Notes: generated by a model from the letters alone, not told the origin. A stretch of 64,000 bases of DNA from Paenibacillus sonchi (GCF_016772475.1 NZ_CP068595.1:1984001-2048000), one strand, 5' to 3'. Shown: positions 8,836 through 20,357, counted from the stretch's first letter. Numbers and translations: made by a program.

Positions 8836-8879
8836 AAAAAGTGCCCCGGTTCTACGGGTGTCACTTTTTTGTTTTTTTT
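8836..8879 (+). terminator. pyrG leader terminator (attenuator)
   Basis: AAAAAGTGCCCCG pairs with CGGGTGTCACTTTTTT, with an internal bulge, then GTTTTTTTT. It lies 36-80 bases downstream of the predicted start and about 125 bases before pyrG. The upstream arm contains CCCC, which could pair with a poly-G transcript end as an antiterminator. Confidence 0.8.
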
Positions 8880-8993
8880 GGAGGGTTTTTCCGGGATCTA
8901 TTTAAGAAGTAACTTGTGGATTCCCTGTTTTGATAATGGAAAAAAGGGTACGATAAACACCAAGCGTCGCCTGAATTTCTGGACTTTATTTAG

Positions 8994-10613
<1,620 letters not shown>

Positions 10614-10640
10614 TCCAAAGACCTGTAAATTAGTCCTGCC

Positions 10641-10667
10641 GAGCCTCCGCCCTGGAGGCTTTCTTTA
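10641..10667 (+). terminator. Terminator after pyrG
   Basis: AGCCTCC and GGAGGCT form a 7-bp stem around GCCCT, followed by TTCTTT. It separates pyrG from spo0F. Confidence 0.75.
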
Positions 10668-10798
10668 AAATATGAGGGTTTATAGGTTTCACGCCACAAA
10701 TCATCCTCGGTACCTCCATTTTGAGCATGAAATGTCTCCTAATCGCTGACTGGTTCCAGTCCATAAAATGACATAGATTTACGCATTTTAACCAATTA

Positions 10799-10827
10799 GC
10801 AGGATTTTGACTATAAGGAACGAATAA
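10799..10827 (+). promoter_or_regulatory. Sigma-H promoter of spo0F
   Basis: GCAGGATTT at 10799-10807 fits the sigma-H -35 consensus RNAGGAWWW. AACGAATAA at 10819-10827 fits the -10 consensus RNNGAATWW, with an 11-base spacer. Bacillus spo0F is transcribed by sigma-H at the onset of sporulation, so position, match and gene agree. Confidence 0.75.
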
Positions 10828-10919
10828 TAGGTTTCGTATAGACTTGTTTTGTTAAGGGGTCATTAGCTGTACGTGCGCGCGGTATGGACAATCTGCTTCA
10901 AATTCTGGGAGGGTATGGT

Positions 10920-11306
10920 ATGGAAAAGAAAAAAGTGTTAATTGTCGATGATCAGAACGGAATCCGAATTCTCCTCATGGAAGTATTTAATAGTGAAGGG
11001 TATGCCACATTTCAAGCCGCTAACGGAAAACTGGCATTGGACATTGTCCGCAGCGAATCGCCCGACCTGGTCTTGCTCGATATGAAAATTCCGGGGATGG
11101 ACGGACTTGAGATCCTGAAGCATTTGAAGGAGATCAATCCGGCTATCAAGGTCATTATGATGACAGCTTACGGTGAACTGGATATGATTAAGGAGGCGAC
11201 CAAGCTGGGGGCGCTAATGCATTTTACTAAGCCGTTTGACATCGATGAGATGCGGATAGCTGTGAACATGCACCTTAACAATAAGTCTATAGACCAATGC
11301 AGCTAA
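10920..11306 (+). CDS. spo0F: Sporulation phosphorelay response regulator Spo0F
   Basis: A 128-residue single-domain receiver that carries phosphate from sporulation sensor kinases to Spo0B. Receiver residues are visible: the acidic pair in [10 protein letters not shown], phospho-Asp in [12 protein letters not shown], Thr in IMMTAYGE and Lys in FTKPFD. There is no output domain, as expected. The frame extends back to 10884, but GGGAGGG at 10907-10913 supports ATG 10920, giving the start [11 protein letters not shown] seen in the family. It is preceded by a sigma-H type promoter and located between pyrG and fba as in Bacillus. Confidence 0.95.
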   Translation: MEKKKVLIVDDQNGIRILLMEVFNSEGYATFQAANGKLALDIVRSESPDLVLLDMKIPGMDGLEILKHLKEINPAIKVIMMTAYGELDMIKEATKLGALMHFTKPFDIDEMRIAVNMHLNNKSIDQCS

Positions 11307-11380
11307 GTAGTTTGGGAATGTTCTGTTATGGATATTCTAGAGAGGATTAATCTGCCTGAAGTATGGGTTGGCCGAATATC

Positions 11381-11402
11381 GTCCCGGCGGGACATTTTTT
11401 TG
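11381..11402 (+). terminator. Probable terminator after spo0F
   Basis: GTCCC and GGGAC form a short stem around a three-base loop, followed by ATTTTTTT. The stem is short but the T run is good, and the spacing (75 bases after spo0F) fits. Confidence 0.55.
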
Positions 11403-11432
11403 TGTATCCTATTTAGTATTTGACACAGGATG

Positions 11433-11441
11433 TGCTATAAT
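11433..11441 (+). promoter_or_regulatory. Extended -10 promoter of fba
   Basis: TGCTATAAT at 11433-11441 is an extended -10 (TG-N-TATAAT) 60 bases before fba. A TTGACA lies only 10 bases upstream, too close to serve as its -35, so recognition would depend on the extended -10 element. Confidence 0.55.
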
Positions 11442-11500
11442 AGGCCTGTATGTGATGTCGGCTTATATAAGCAACCCAATATTTTAGGAGGATTGAAACC

Positions 11501-12355
11501 ATGCCATTAGTATCGATGACAGACATGTTAAACAAAGCACTACAAGGAAAATACGCAGTAGGCCAGTACAACATCAACAACCTGGAGTGGACTCAAGCGA
11601 TTCTTGGTGCCGCAGAAGAAGAGAAGTCACCAGTAATCCTTGGCGTATCCGAAGGCGCAGCCCGTCACATGGGCGGATTCTACACCGTTGTGAAGATGGT
11701 TGAAGGTCTTATCCATGACATGAAGATCACTGTACCGGTTGCCATTCACCTGGATCACGGTTCCAGCTTTGACAAATGCAAGGAAGCGATTGATGCCGGA
11801 TTCACATCTGTAATGATCGACGGTTCCCATCACCCAATTGATGAGAATATCGAAATGACCAAAAAAGTTGTAGATTATGCTCATGCAAAAGGCGTTTCTG
11901 TAGAAGCTGAAGTGGGTACTGTCGGCGGACAGGAAGATGACGTTATCGGCGGCATTCAGTATGCGGACCTGAACGAATGCGTGCGTATCGTCAAAGAAAC
12001 AGGCATCGATACCTTGGCTCCTGCGCTTGGTTCCGTACATGGCCCTTACCATGGCGAGCCTAACCTTGGGTTCAAAGAAATGGAAGAAATCCGTGATGCG
12101 GTTAAACTTCCATTGGTTCTGCACGGCGGAACTGGTATTCCAGAGCATGACATCAAGAAATCCATTTCCCTGGGTACTTCCAAAATCAACGTAAACACTG
12201 AGAACCAGATCGCATTTGCTAAGGTTGTTCGCGAAGTGCTGGCTGCAAAACCGGATGCTTACGATCCGCGTACATTCATCGCACCAGGCCGCGAAGCTAT
12301 CAAACAGACCGTTATCGGCAAAATCCGCGAGTTCGGCTCCAGCAACAAAGCCTAA
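11501..12355 (+). CDS. fba: Class II fructose-bisphosphate aldolase
   Basis: A 284-residue zinc-dependent aldolase of glycolysis and gluconeogenesis, cleaving fructose 1,6-bisphosphate into dihydroxyacetone phosphate and glyceraldehyde 3-phosphate. Metal and active-site motifs are present: [11 protein letters not shown] with the catalytic Asp and zinc His, the family signature ASVEAE-like [15 protein letters not shown], and the zinc His residues in GSVHGPY and VLHGGTGI. Length is standard. A very strong TAGGAGG precedes ATG. It follows spo0F as in Bacillus. Unlike Bacillus, no transaldolase gene lies between fba and murA. Confidence 0.97.
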   Translation: MPLVSMTDMLNKALQGKYAVGQYNINNLEWTQAILGAAEEEKSPVILGVSEGAARHMGGFYTVVKMVEGLIHDMKITVPVAIHLDHGSSFDKCKEAIDAGFTSVMIDGSHHPIDENIEMTKKVVDYAHAKGVSVEAEVGTVGGQEDDVIGGIQYADLNECVRIVKETGIDTLAPALGSVHGPYHGEPNLGFKEMEEIRDAVKLPLVLHGGTGIPEHDIKKSISLGTSKINVNTENQIAFAKVVREVLAAKPDAYDPRTFIAPGREAIKQTVIGKIREFGSSNKA

Positions 12356-12493
12356 TCCATTTATGAGGAAAGCGGACAGGCTTTCTTAGGGCTGTCACTG
12401 CACCTCTCCACGTTTGCAACAACAGATTACTGTAATGTCGTCCAGCTGAATAGATTATATTTGGAGAGCACCGCCTAGCCGGTGTCTTTCCAT

Positions 12494-12591
12494 TTAATAT
12501 AAGGAGTTATTCGCTTACCGCGGTAACCTGTCCTTGTATTTGCTTGCGGAAACGGGCGCCGTCCTTGTGTAAGGGCGGCGCAGCCGTTTCT
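12494..12591 (+). repeat. Dispersed ~100-nt hairpin element, copy 1
   Basis: The 3' half is a near-perfect hairpin: GAAACGGGCGCCGTCCTT pairs with AAGGGCGGCGCAGCCGTTTC. The 5' half contains ATATAAG...TTAT...CGCTT...TCCTTGTATT, which aligns with the corresponding parts of the copies at 35171-35264 (inverted) and 53016-53112. It lies in the fba-murA gap, which otherwise (12356-12493) shows only a weak CACCG/CGGTG hairpin. Confidence 0.65.
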
Positions 12592-12669
12592 AATCTTCAT
12601 TACCAACAAAGCCACAGCAGGTATTGCCAGGGCAAGCTGCAATACACGTAGGGGGAACCGGATAAATTT

Positions 12670-13923
12670 ATGGAAAAATTAATGATTGGCGGTGGACGTC
12701 CTTTAGAAGGCGTTGTCACCATCAGTGGAGCGAAGAATAGCGCGATTGCGCTTATTCCTGCGGCGATTTTGGCCGAGTCTGAAGTTGTTCTGGATAACTT
12801 GCCGTCCCTTAGCGATGTAGCTGTATACTCCGAAATTCTGGAGGATCTTGGAGCCGCGGTTTCCTGGACAGGCAGCCAGATGAGAATTAATCCCTCCCGT
12901 ATCGTATCCATTCCAATGCCTAACGGACCGGTGAAGAAACTCCGGGCCTCGTATTATATGATGGGAGCGCTTCTTGGAAGATTTAAGGAGGCAACGATTG
13001 GTCTTCCCGGGGGCTGCAATTTTGAACCCCGTCCGATTGACCAGCACATTAAGGGCTTTGAAGCGCTGGGTGCGACTGTCACCAACGATCATGGTTCTAT
13101 TCACTTGTATGCCAAGGAACTGCACGGTGCCAAAATCTATCTGGACGTATCGAGCGTAGGTGCCACTATTAACATTATGCTTGCGGCTTCACGCGCCAAG
13201 GGCTCAACAATTATTGAAAATGCGGCTAAAGAGCCTGAGATTATAGATGTAGCAACCCTCTTGAACTCCATGGGCGCTGTTATTAAGGGCGCGGGAACTG
13301 AAACGATCCGGATCGAAGGTGTCACGGAAATGCACGGCTGCCGTCATTCCATCATTCCCGACCGTATTCAGGCTGGAACGTATATGATTGCTGCTGCAGC
13401 TACGCGCGGCAATGTATTGATAGATAATGTAATCCCGAAGCATCTGGAGGCGCTGACGGCCAAGCTCCTGGAGATGGGCGTAAGTATTGAAGAACTGGAT
13501 GAGAGCATCCGGGTCATCGGCCAGGGTAAATACGAGCATGCTGATGTAAAAGCACTGATATACCCTGGATTTGCCACCGATTTGCAATCGCCAATGACAA
13601 GTATGCTTACCCAGGCTGAAGGGGTCAGTGTGCTCAGCGATTTTGTATACAGTAACCGGTTTAAGCATGTGCCGGAACTGGTGCGTATGGGCGCCAAAAT
13701 CCGTGTCGAAGGACGTTCCGCCATTATTGAAGGAAGCAGGCTGAATGCTGCGAAGGTCAAAGCTGCCGATCTGCGTGCAGGCGCAGCGCTTGTGATTGCC
13801 GGACTTACGGTGGAGGAAGGAATTACCGAGGTTACCGGTGTGGAATTTATCGACCGTGGTTACGACAATCTGGTTAGCAACTTGCGTAATTTGGGAGCCG
13901 ATGTATGGCGCGAGAACGAATAA
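12670..13923 (+). CDS. murA: UDP-N-acetylglucosamine 1-carboxyvinyltransferase (second MurA)
   Basis: A 417-residue enoylpyruvyl transferase that adds PEP to UDP-GlcNAc in the first committed step of peptidoglycan synthesis. Two EPSP-synthase-like repeats fill the protein. The catalytic Cys of the fosfomycin-binding loop is in [14 protein letters not shown] near residue 116. [15 protein letters not shown] near residue 20 is the substrate-binding Lys-Asn motif. Low-GC Gram-positives carry two paralogues; the position between fba and rho corresponds to Bacillus murAB (murA2). Confidence 0.96.
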   Translation: MEKLMIGGGRPLEGVVTISGAKNSAIALIPAAILAESEVVLDNLPSLSDVAVYSEILEDLGAAVSWTGSQMRINPSRIVSIPMPNGPVKKLRASYYMMGALLGRFKEATIGLPGGCNFEPRPIDQHIKGFEALGATVTNDHGSIHLYAKELHGAKIYLDVSSVGATINIMLAASRAKGSTIIENAAKEPEIIDVATLLNSMGAVIKGAGTETIRIEGVTEMHGCRHSIIPDRIQAGTYMIAAAATRGNVLIDNVIPKHLEALTAKLLEMGVSIEELDESIRVIGQGKYEHADVKALIYPGFATDLQSPMTSMLTQAEGVSVLSDFVYSNRFKHVPELVRMGAKIRVEGRSAIIEGSRLNAAKVKAADLRAGAALVIAGLTVEEGITEVTGVEFIDRGYDNLVSNLRNLGADVWRENE

Positions 13924-14090
13924 TTTAGGATCATCCGATGGCATGGAAGGGGTATTTTTTGCTCCCGCACTGCATATTCCCTTCCAAATTGGGTAATGCT
14001 ATCCTAATGAGCAATTTAGTAGACTCCTATTTTCCCGTCTATCTTGCTAGAAGAACTTATTATTATAAAAATTGAATAGGTGGTTATTAC

Positions 14091-15449
14091 ATGGATCTTC
14101 AAATTTCCGATTTGGAAGAAATGAAGCTGACCGATTTGTATAAGCTGGCGAAAAAATACCAGATTCCATACTACGGGACGCTAAAAAAACGGGAGCTGAT
14201 TTTTGCCATCCTCCGGGCTCAGGCGGAACAGAGCGGGCTCATGTTTATGGAAGGTGTGCTCGAAATTTTGCCTGAGGGCTATGGTTTTCTAAGGCCGATT
14301 AACTACTTGCCCAGCGCGGAAGATATTTATATCTCGGCTTCCCAGATTCGCAAGTTCGATCTTAGAAGCGGCGATCTGGTATCCGGCAAATGCCGCACTC
14401 CCAAAGAGAATGAACGCTACTTCGGATTGCTTCAAGTCAACGCCGTCAACGGCGAGAATCCTGCCAGTGCAGCAGAGCGTTTGCATTTTCCGGCGCTGAC
14501 ACCTCTTTATCCGCAAGATAAGCTGCCGCTTGAAACATCCCCTACACACTTGTCTACCCGAATTATGGATTTGCTTGCTCCTGTTGGTCTGGGGCAGCGC
14601 GGTTTGATTGTAGCACCTCCCAAAGCAGGGAAAACGCTCCTCCTAAAAGAAATTGCCAACAGCATTTCCACTAACAATCCTGAAATTGCTCTGTTTGTAC
14701 TGCTGATTGATGAACGTCCCGAGGAAGTAACGGATATGCAGCGTTCTGTGAAGGGTGAAGTTGTGGCATCTACCTTTGATGAGCTCCCGGAGAACCATAT
14801 CAAAGTAGCCGAGCTTGTACTGCAGCGGGCTTTGCGTTTAGTAGAGCATAAGAAGGATGTTGTCATTTTGCTGGATAGTATTACCCGGCTCGCGCGTGCC
14901 TACAACTTGGTTGTACCTCCATCCGGGCGCACACTGAGCGGCGGTATTGATCCGGCGGCATTCCATCGTCCCAAACGGTTTTTTGGGTCTGCACGGAATG
15001 TGGAGGAAGGCGGAAGCCTAACCATACTCGCAACGGCGCTTATTGATACCGGTTCACGGATGGATGATATTATTTATGAAGAATTTAAAGGTACAGGGAA
15101 CATGGAGCTTCATTTGGACCGCAAGCTGGCAGAACGCCGCATTTTCCCGGCCATCGATATCCGCCGTTCCGGCACGCGCCGCGAAGAGGTGCTGCTGAGC
15201 AAGGAAGAGCTGGATACCATTTGGGCAATTCGCAAAAATATGAACGAGTCCTACGATTTTGTGGAAGGCTTCCTCAAAAAGCTGCGTGACAGCAAGACGA
15301 ATGCCGAATTCCTGGCCTCCTTTGATGTTGCGGGGAATAAGGAATCTTCGTCTCCAAGCGGAACGGCAAGCAATGGCGGAACCTCGAACAGCGGCTCGTC
15401 CGCACGCCGGACATCCCGGCCGAAGACGCCTTCAGTGCCCACCACCTGA
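14091..15449 (+). CDS. rho: Transcription termination factor Rho
   Basis: A 452-residue hexameric RNA helicase that ends transcription. The N-terminal Rho-N and cold-shock RNA-binding domain spans about residues 1-120 ([26 protein letters not shown]). The ATPase core follows, with Walker A in [10 protein letters not shown] near residue 175, Walker B in [16 protein letters not shown] near 257, and the Q/R loops. The last 35 residues are a Ser/Gly/Thr-rich tail not usual in Bacillus Rho, probably disordered. Ribosome site TAGGTGG precedes ATG. It is followed by a radical SAM gene and rpmE. Confidence 0.97.
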   Translation: MDLQISDLEEMKLTDLYKLAKKYQIPYYGTLKKRELIFAILRAQAEQSGLMFMEGVLEILPEGYGFLRPINYLPSAEDIYISASQIRKFDLRSGDLVSGKCRTPKENERYFGLLQVNAVNGENPASAAERLHFPALTPLYPQDKLPLETSPTHLSTRIMDLLAPVGLGQRGLIVAPPKAGKTLLLKEIANSISTNNPEIALFVLLIDERPEEVTDMQRSVKGEVVASTFDELPENHIKVAELVLQRALRLVEHKKDVVILLDSITRLARAYNLVVPPSGRTLSGGIDPAAFHRPKRFFGSARNVEEGGSLTILATALIDTGSRMDDIIYEEFKGTGNMELHLDRKLAERRIFPAIDIRRSGTRREEVLLSKEELDTIWAIRKNMNESYDFVEGFLKKLRDSKTNAEFLASFDVAGNKESSSPSGTASNGGTSNSGSSARRTSRPKTPSVPTT

Positions 15450-15474
15450 GAAACGAGAATAAGAGGAGACTAAC

Positions 15475-16752
15475 ATGTATTTGGTATATGCCGACGAACA
15501 AGGAAACGTATATGATCATTCCGAGCTGTACGGTTTAGCCCGCAGTGGGGATATGATTGTTGAGATGCTGGAGGAAGAGCTGATACCGCTGCCTGAAGGG
15601 GCCACCCTGGTAGGGTTGCCTAATACGCGCGCAGTGGGCATGAACCCTAAGACAGGTGAAATGCTGCCGTTGCCGGAAGGATCGCAGGCGGTGGGAGCAT
15701 TGCTGCCGCAAGGCTTTACCCGTCTGTGTCTTCCCGGCTACGTCAAGACAGACAAGTCGTATAAGCTTCCACTTTTCGGCTATTCCGCAGTAGTGTGGAA
15801 AGATGGCGGCTTTTACGTGGCTGCGGATCTTACGGATGATCCCGAGCAGTGGAATCCGCTTAATTGTGATCGGGAGGATGTTGAAGCTGGGGTGGGCAGT
15901 TTAACTGCGAAGTACCCGGAGAACCGTCTTTACGGCCACCTTTCCAATTGTGCGCTTGGCTACGAATGTCTGACCTCCTCCAACACCTTTTTGGGGCGGT
16001 GGGAAGGAGCGGTTCCTGTTTCCTATTCCTGCAATGCCGGATGCTTCGGCTGTATTTCCGAACAGCCGGACGACAGCGGCTTTGTATCGCCGCAGACACG
16101 AATGAACTTTCGCCCTACGGTGAACGAGATTTCAGAGGTAATGCTGGAGCATCTGAAAACGCCCCAGTCCATAATCAGCTTCGGCCAGGGCTGTGAAGGT
16201 GAACCGTCTACTCAAGCAAAGCTTATTATCGAGGCGATTCGTGAAGTCCGGTCCATTACAGATATGGGCTACATCAACATTAATACGAATGCCGGCCTAA
16301 GCGATCATATTCGCGGCATCGTTGACGCCGGACTGGATTTAATGCGTGTCAGTACAATCAGCGCGCTGGATGACCACTATAATGCTTATTACAAACCACG
16401 TGGCTATACGTTAGCTAATGTCGAGAAGTCTCTGAAATACGCAGCTTCACAGGGTGTGTATACATCGATCAATTACCTGATCTTTCCGGGGGTCACAGAC
16501 CGCGAAGAGGAGATCGAGGCGATGGTGGAATTCGTTAGACGTACAGACCTGAAGCTGATACAAATGCGCAACCTCAATATTGACCCGGAGAGCTACCTGG
16601 AATTAATACCCCCGGCTCAGGGGGAGATTCTGGGAATGAAGACGATGCTGGAGATTTTCCGTGAAGAGCTTCCGGATGTTGTCATAGGTTCGTATACCCA
16701 TGTGCCGCCTGCGGATTTGGCCCGGGCCAAGCAGCGGCGGGTGAAAATCTAG
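15475..16752 (+). CDS. Radical SAM protein of unknown substrate
   Basis: A 425-residue protein with the radical SAM iron-sulfur motif C-x3-C-x2-C in YSCNAGCFGCISE near residues 185-192. The TIM-barrel core that follows has a glycine-rich segment (SFGQGCEGEPST) and INTNAGLSDHIRG. About 180 N-terminal residues before the cluster contain no recognised domain. It starts 25 bases after rho behind AAGAGGAGA and ends 119 bases before rpmE, so it probably rides on the rho transcript. The reaction is not known; the family is a conserved neighbour rather than a characterised enzyme. Confidence 0.8.
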   Translation: MYLVYADEQGNVYDHSELYGLARSGDMIVEMLEEELIPLPEGATLVGLPNTRAVGMNPKTGEMLPLPEGSQAVGALLPQGFTRLCLPGYVKTDKSYKLPLFGYSAVVWKDGGFYVAADLTDDPEQWNPLNCDREDVEAGVGSLTAKYPENRLYGHLSNCALGYECLTSSNTFLGRWEGAVPVSYSCNAGCFGCISEQPDDSGFVSPQTRMNFRPTVNEISEVMLEHLKTPQSIISFGQGCEGEPSTQAKLIIEAIREVRSITDMGYININTNAGLSDHIRGIVDAGLDLMRVSTISALDDHYNAYYKPRGYTLANVEKSLKYAASQGVYTSINYLIFPGVTDREEEIEAMVEFVRRTDLKLIQMRNLNIDPESYLELIPPAQGEILGMKTMLEIFREELPDVVIGSYTHVPPADLARAKQRRVKI

Positions 16753-16871
16753 CATAAATAAGCGGGACACAGACATATTGCAGAGTCTATCCTTTCGTGC
16801 TAAAATACCGCTTAGATATTTTAATAACTCTAGGCCCGCATGAGGCTTAGGGCACGAGAGGTGAGGTTTAT

Positions 16872-17069
16872 ATGCAATCAGCAATTCAACCCAAGTACAA
16901 TGTAACCAAGGTAACCTGTGCGTGTGGCAATACCTTCGAGACCGGTTCTGTAAAGCCAGAGCTGCGTGTCGAAATTTGCTCCAGCTGCCACCCGTTCTTC
17001 ACGGGCAAGCAGAAGTTCATGGATGCCGGCGGCCGTGTTGATAAATTTAAGAAAAAATATGGTATCTAA
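16872..17069 (+). CDS. rpmE: Ribosomal protein L31, zinc-binding form
   Basis: A 65-residue large-subunit ribosomal protein. The four zinc-ligand cysteines are all present (C16, C18, C36, C39), so this is the zinc-containing form rather than the zinc-free paralogue used under zinc limitation. The conserved [12 protein letters not shown] and [11 protein letters not shown] segments are seen. It is located downstream of rho as in Bacillus. A GC-rich hairpin follows 33 bases after the stop. Confidence 0.97.
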   Translation: MQSAIQPKYNVTKVTCACGNTFETGSVKPELRVEICSSCHPFFTGKQKFMDAGGRVDKFKKKYGI

Positions 17070-17101
17070 TCCAGTTGCACTTTAGCAGTTATGGATCGTA
17101 C

Positions 17102-17139
17102 CGGCCCCCGGACATTATGCCGGGGGCTCATCCTTTATC
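17102..17139 (+). terminator. Terminator hairpin after rpmE
   Basis: GGCCCCCGG and CCGGGGGCT form a strong stem around CATTATG, followed by a T-poor tail (CATCCTTT). The hairpin is certain; efficiency as an intrinsic terminator is less so. Confidence 0.6.
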
Positions 17140-17144
17140 TGGAG

Positions 17145-17173
17145 TTGATTTTTGCCCGCACGTAGGCTATACT
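17145..17173 (+). promoter_or_regulatory. Promoter of the SRP RNA gene
   Basis: TTGATT at 17145-17150, a 17-base spacer and TATACT at 17168-17173. The predicted start falls at about 17181, exactly where the terminal helix of the SRP RNA begins. Confidence 0.75.
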
Positions 17174-17180
17174 TATCTTC

Positions 17181-17452
17181 GCCGTGCTAGACGGGGAGGT
17201 AGCGGTGCCCTGTAACTCGCAATCCGCTGTAGCGAGGTTGAATTCCTGTTAGAGGTGCTGTCGATGTGAGGCCCTGGTTCCTACGGGCTGTGTTGACGGT
17301 TGGGTCCTCCGCAATGAGTGCTTATGAACCTGGTCAGGTCCGGAAGGAAGCAGCCATAAGTAAGTTAACTCTTGTGCCGGAGGGTGGCCTAGCCCGAGCA
17401 GTGTTGTAGGGTTGCCGCTTGGATCGCAGCCATCAATAACAGGTGCGCGGTT
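17181..17452 (+). ncRNA. scr: Signal recognition particle RNA (long Bacillus type)
   Basis: About 272 nt. The Ffh-binding domain IV is unmistakable: the GGTCAGGTCCGGAAGGAAGC core near 17332-17352, with its asymmetric and symmetric loops. The Alu-type 5' part (GGGGAGGTAGCGGTGCCCTGTA) matches Bacillus scr. The ends pair (CCGTGC near 17182 with GCGCGG near 17445). It lies directly before dnaX as in Bacillus. The RNA targets nascent membrane and secreted proteins together with Ffh and, in Bacilli, the HU-like protein HBsu. Confidence 0.95.
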
Positions 17453-17470
17453 TTACATATTATCCATAAC

Positions 17471-17508
17471 AGTATCTTTGCCACGGGCGGAGATGCTTTT
17501 TTGTTTTT
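17471..17508 (+). terminator. Terminator after SRP RNA
   Basis: AGTATCTTTGCC pairs with GGCGGAGATGCT (several G-U pairs), followed by TTTTTTGTTTTT. It lies 20 bases after the RNA's terminal helix. Confidence 0.65.
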
Positions 17509-17587
17509 GGTCAAAGCCTGGTGTATATAGTATAATAAATTAGCGACAAATTGCCGAAAGCGGCAGCCTAAGAGAGGGTAATGCATA

Positions 17588-19363
17588 GTGGAACATATCG
17601 CGCTGTATCGTGCCTGGCGGCCGCAGTCGTTTCATGACATGGTAGGACAACAGCACATTATTCAGACGCTGCAAAATGCAATTCGTGAACAGCGGGTTTC
17701 GCATGCCTATCTGTTCAGCGGACCGCGGGGTACAGGCAAGACAAGCGCCGCCAAAGTGCTCGCCAAAGCTGTCAATTGCGAGCGCAGTGAAGGCGCTGAG
17801 CCATGCAATGAATGCCCATCCTGTCTGCGGATCACCGCGGGGAATGTCATGGATGTGCAGGAAATTGACGCAGCGTCGAACCGGGGCGTTGAAGAGATAC
17901 GTGATCTCCGGGATAAGGTGAAATATGCGCCTACCGAAGTCCGCCGTAAAGTGTATATTATTGATGAAGTGCATATGCTGACTACAGAAGCTTTTAATGC
18001 GCTGCTGAAGACGCTGGAGGAGCCGCCTCCGCATGTAATGTTTATTCTGGCGACCACAGAGCCGCATAAATTGCCGGCAACGATTATTTCCCGCTGCCAG
18101 CGTTTTGATTTTCGCCGGGTGTCACTGGAAGAGCAGACAGCTCACTTAACAGCGATCTGCCAGAAGGAAGGGATCTCGGCGGACTCAGATGCGCTGCAGT
18201 ATATTGCCCGCCTTTCCGATGGCGGGATGCGCGATGCGCTCAGTATACTGGACCAGATTTCTTCCTTTACAGATGGCCAAGTCACCTATCAGCAAGTGCT
18301 GGGCATGACCGGAGGGATTCCCTCCGAACAATTTGCACGCCTGGCTACGGCCATTCTGGAAGGGGATATGGGACTGCTTCTGGAGCTGGTCGAGCAGCTT
18401 ATGCATGAAGGCAAGAGTGCTGATAAATGTCTGGAGAACCTGCTGTATTATTTCCGCGATTTACTGATGATCAAGATGGTGCCGGGAGCCGATCAACTAA
18501 CGGACCGTGTACTGAATCCGGCGGACTTCCGTGATATGGCGGCGGCATTCACCCGGGACCGGCTGTTTCTGATCGTAGAGACGCTGACCCGTTATCTGGG
18601 TGAGATGAAGTACGCTACGCATCCGCAAACCTTGTTTGAAGTAGCGCTGATGAAGCTCTGCAGCCTGCAGCAGCAAGAGGGTTCCCCGCACGGGACCGCT
18701 CCGCAAGCGGCTTCTTCCCATGTAGTTGGCGGCAATGCTGCAGCTGTGGACTCCGGTGAACTGGAACATCTCAAACGGCAGATTGCTGCCTTGGAGAAGA
18801 AGCTGGAGCAGGCTATGCAGTCCGGCGCCTTGTCCGGTGGAGGACGCGGGGAGCAGGGCAATCAAGGCAGACAGCCTGCCCAGGCGCCTGCGCCGCGGGT
18901 ATCCTCTCCTTCCAAGCTGCCGCCGCAGCTGGATAAGTTTATTGCGGGCAAGGACAGCCCCGATTTTGCGGAAGTGTATAAAAAGTGGAGTGTTGTCCTG
19001 CAGGGTGTGAAGGAAGAGAAGGTCACGGTTCACGCCTGGTTTGTCGACGGAGAGCCTGTGGCTGTTATGGAAGACGCTGTGCTGGTTGCCTTTAAGAATA
19101 CAATTCATCGTGATACTACTGAGAAACCTGCGAACAGACAGGTAATTGAGAACGTATTTACGGCCCGTCTGGGCAAACCTTACCGGCTTGTGACCATGAT
19201 GCTCCGCGACTGGAATGAGGCTGCAATGAAAACTGCTGCGCAGACCAGTACAGAGGAACTTCAATTGGAGCATGAACACGAAACGGGGGATACCCGGACT
19301 GAACCATGGATTGACGAGGCGATCCAGCTCTTTGGGGAAGACCTTGTTGTCATAAAAGAATAG
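17588..19363 (+). CDS. dnaX: DNA polymerase III subunit tau/gamma
   Basis: A 591-residue clamp-loader ATPase. The AAA+ module covers residues 1-220 with Walker A GPRGTGKT near 44, a four-cysteine zinc module (C..CNECPSC) near 65-80, and Walker B VYIIDEVHML. Domain III extends to about residue 360. A Gln/Gly/Pro/Ala-rich linker (about 370-450) leads to the tau-specific C-terminus that contacts polymerase and helicase. It starts at GTG 17588 behind AGAGAGGG. No A-rich slippery site for a gamma product was evident. First gene of the dnaX-yaaK-recR-yaaL-bofA cluster. Confidence 0.97.
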   Translation: MEHIALYRAWRPQSFHDMVGQQHIIQTLQNAIREQRVSHAYLFSGPRGTGKTSAAKVLAKAVNCERSEGAEPCNECPSCLRITAGNVMDVQEIDAASNRGVEEIRDLRDKVKYAPTEVRRKVYIIDEVHMLTTEAFNALLKTLEEPPPHVMFILATTEPHKLPATIISRCQRFDFRRVSLEEQTAHLTAICQKEGISADSDALQYIARLSDGGMRDALSILDQISSFTDGQVTYQQVLGMTGGIPSEQFARLATAILEGDMGLLLELVEQLMHEGKSADKCLENLLYYFRDLLMIKMVPGADQLTDRVLNPADFRDMAAAFTRDRLFLIVETLTRYLGEMKYATHPQTLFEVALMKLCSLQQQEGSPHGTAPQAASSHVVGGNAAAVDSGELEHLKRQIAALEKKLEQAMQSGALSGGGRGEQGNQGRQPAQAPAPRVSSPSKLPPQLDKFIAGKDSPDFAEVYKKWSVVLQGVKEEKVTVHAWFVDGEPVAVMEDAVLVAFKNTIHRDTTEKPANRQVIENVFTARLGKPYRLVTMMLRDWNEAAMKTAAQTSTEELQLEHEHETGDTRTEPWIDEAIQLFGEDLVVIKE

Positions 19364-19409
19364 TTAAGCCTATCAGCGCCGAGTGCGCATTCCAAAGGAG
19401 AGACGATGT

Positions 19410-19721
19410 ATGAACAATATGAACCAAATGATGAAGCAGGTCAAAAAAATGCAGGAGCAAATGCTCAAAGCCCAAGAGGAACTGGGCAGCAAGACCATTG
19501 AAGGATCATCCGGCGGCGGTGTGGTAACAGTCCAAGTCAACGGCCACAAAAAGCTGCTCTCGATCAAGATCAAGCCTGAGGCTGTAGATCCCGATGATAT
19601 CGAAATGCTGCAGGATCTAGTGATTACTGCGGTAAATGATGCTCTTACCCAAGCGGAAGAGCTGGCGAATAATGATATGGGTAAATTTACCGGAGGAATG
19701 AAGATCCCTGGCTTGTTCTAG
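19410..19721 (+). CDS. yaaK: YbaB/EbfC family nucleoid-associated protein
   Basis: A 103-residue protein of the YbaB/EbfC family, small dimeric DNA-binding proteins encoded between dnaX and recR in most bacteria. The N-terminal Met/Gln/Lys-rich helix ([18 protein letters not shown]) and the central [16 protein letters not shown] strand are typical. The frame extends to 19383, but AAAGGAG at 19395-19400 sets the start at ATG 19410. The recR ribosome site begins 19 bases after the stop, suggesting co-transcription. Confidence 0.95.
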   Translation: MNNMNQMMKQVKKMQEQMLKAQEELGSKTIEGSSGGGVVTVQVNGHKKLLSIKIKPEAVDPDDIEMLQDLVITAVNDALTQAEELANNDMGKFTGGMKIPGLF

Positions 19722-19757
19722 ACCTTACTTCATCCAGTCCAAAGGAGAACCATTAAT

Positions 19758-20357
19758 TTGTATTATCCAGAACCGCTAGCCAAGCTGATCGAAGCTTTTA
19801 CGCGTTTGCCCGGAATTGGTCCGAAGTCAGCCGCCCGGCTTGCTTTTCATGTGCTGAATATGAAGGAAGACGAGGTTATTGATTTTGCCAAGGCGCTGGT
19901 CAGCGTCAAACGCAATCTTCATTACTGTTCGGTCTGCTGCAATATTACGGATACCGATCCCTGCCGGATCTGTCAGGACAAAACCCGCGATGCCTCCGTA
20001 ATCTGTGTAGTCCAGGATTCCAAGGATCTGGTGGCTATTGAACGGACTAAGGAATTCGACGGCTATTACCATGTGCTGCAAGGGGCAATCTCACCAATGG
20101 AAGGCATAGGTCCGGATGATATCCGCTTGAAGGAGCTGCTGACCCGTCTGAGTGATGAGAAAGTGAAGGAGCTTATTATGGCCACCAACCCCAATATTGA
20201 GGGTGAAGCCACAGCGATGTATATCTCCCGCCTGGTCCGGCCTTTCGAGATCAAAATCACCAGGATAGCCCATGGACTGCCTGTAGGCGGCGATTTGGAG
20301 TATGCGGATGAGGTAACCTTGTCCAAGGCCCTCGAAGGCCGCCGTGAGCTGTTCTAA
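19758..20357 (+). CDS. recR: Recombination mediator protein RecR
   Basis: A 199-residue protein of the RecFOR pathway that helps load RecA at gaps. Features in order: helix-hairpin-helix ([15 protein letters not shown], residues 15-30), a four-cysteine zinc finger ([16 protein letters not shown], about 57-72), a Toprim domain ([15 protein letters not shown] onward) and the Walker-like C-terminal motif ([18 protein letters not shown]). The start is TTG 19758, with AAAGGAG ten bases upstream. A strong terminator closes the yaaK-recR unit. Confidence 0.97.
   Translation: MYYPEPLAKLIEAFTRLPGIGPKSAARLAFHVLNMKEDEVIDFAKALVSVKRNLHYCSVCCNITDTDPCRICQDKTRDASVICVVQDSKDLVAIERTKEFDGYYHVLQGAISPMEGIGPDDIRLKELLTRLSDEKVKELIMATNPNIEGEATAMYISRLVRPFEIKITRIAHGLPVGGDLEYADEVTLSKALEGRRELF

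Noticed and set aside
11420..11425. TTGACA as the -35 of the fba promoter
   Set aside because: It is only 10 bases from TATAAT; the -10 is of the extended type and probably acts without it.
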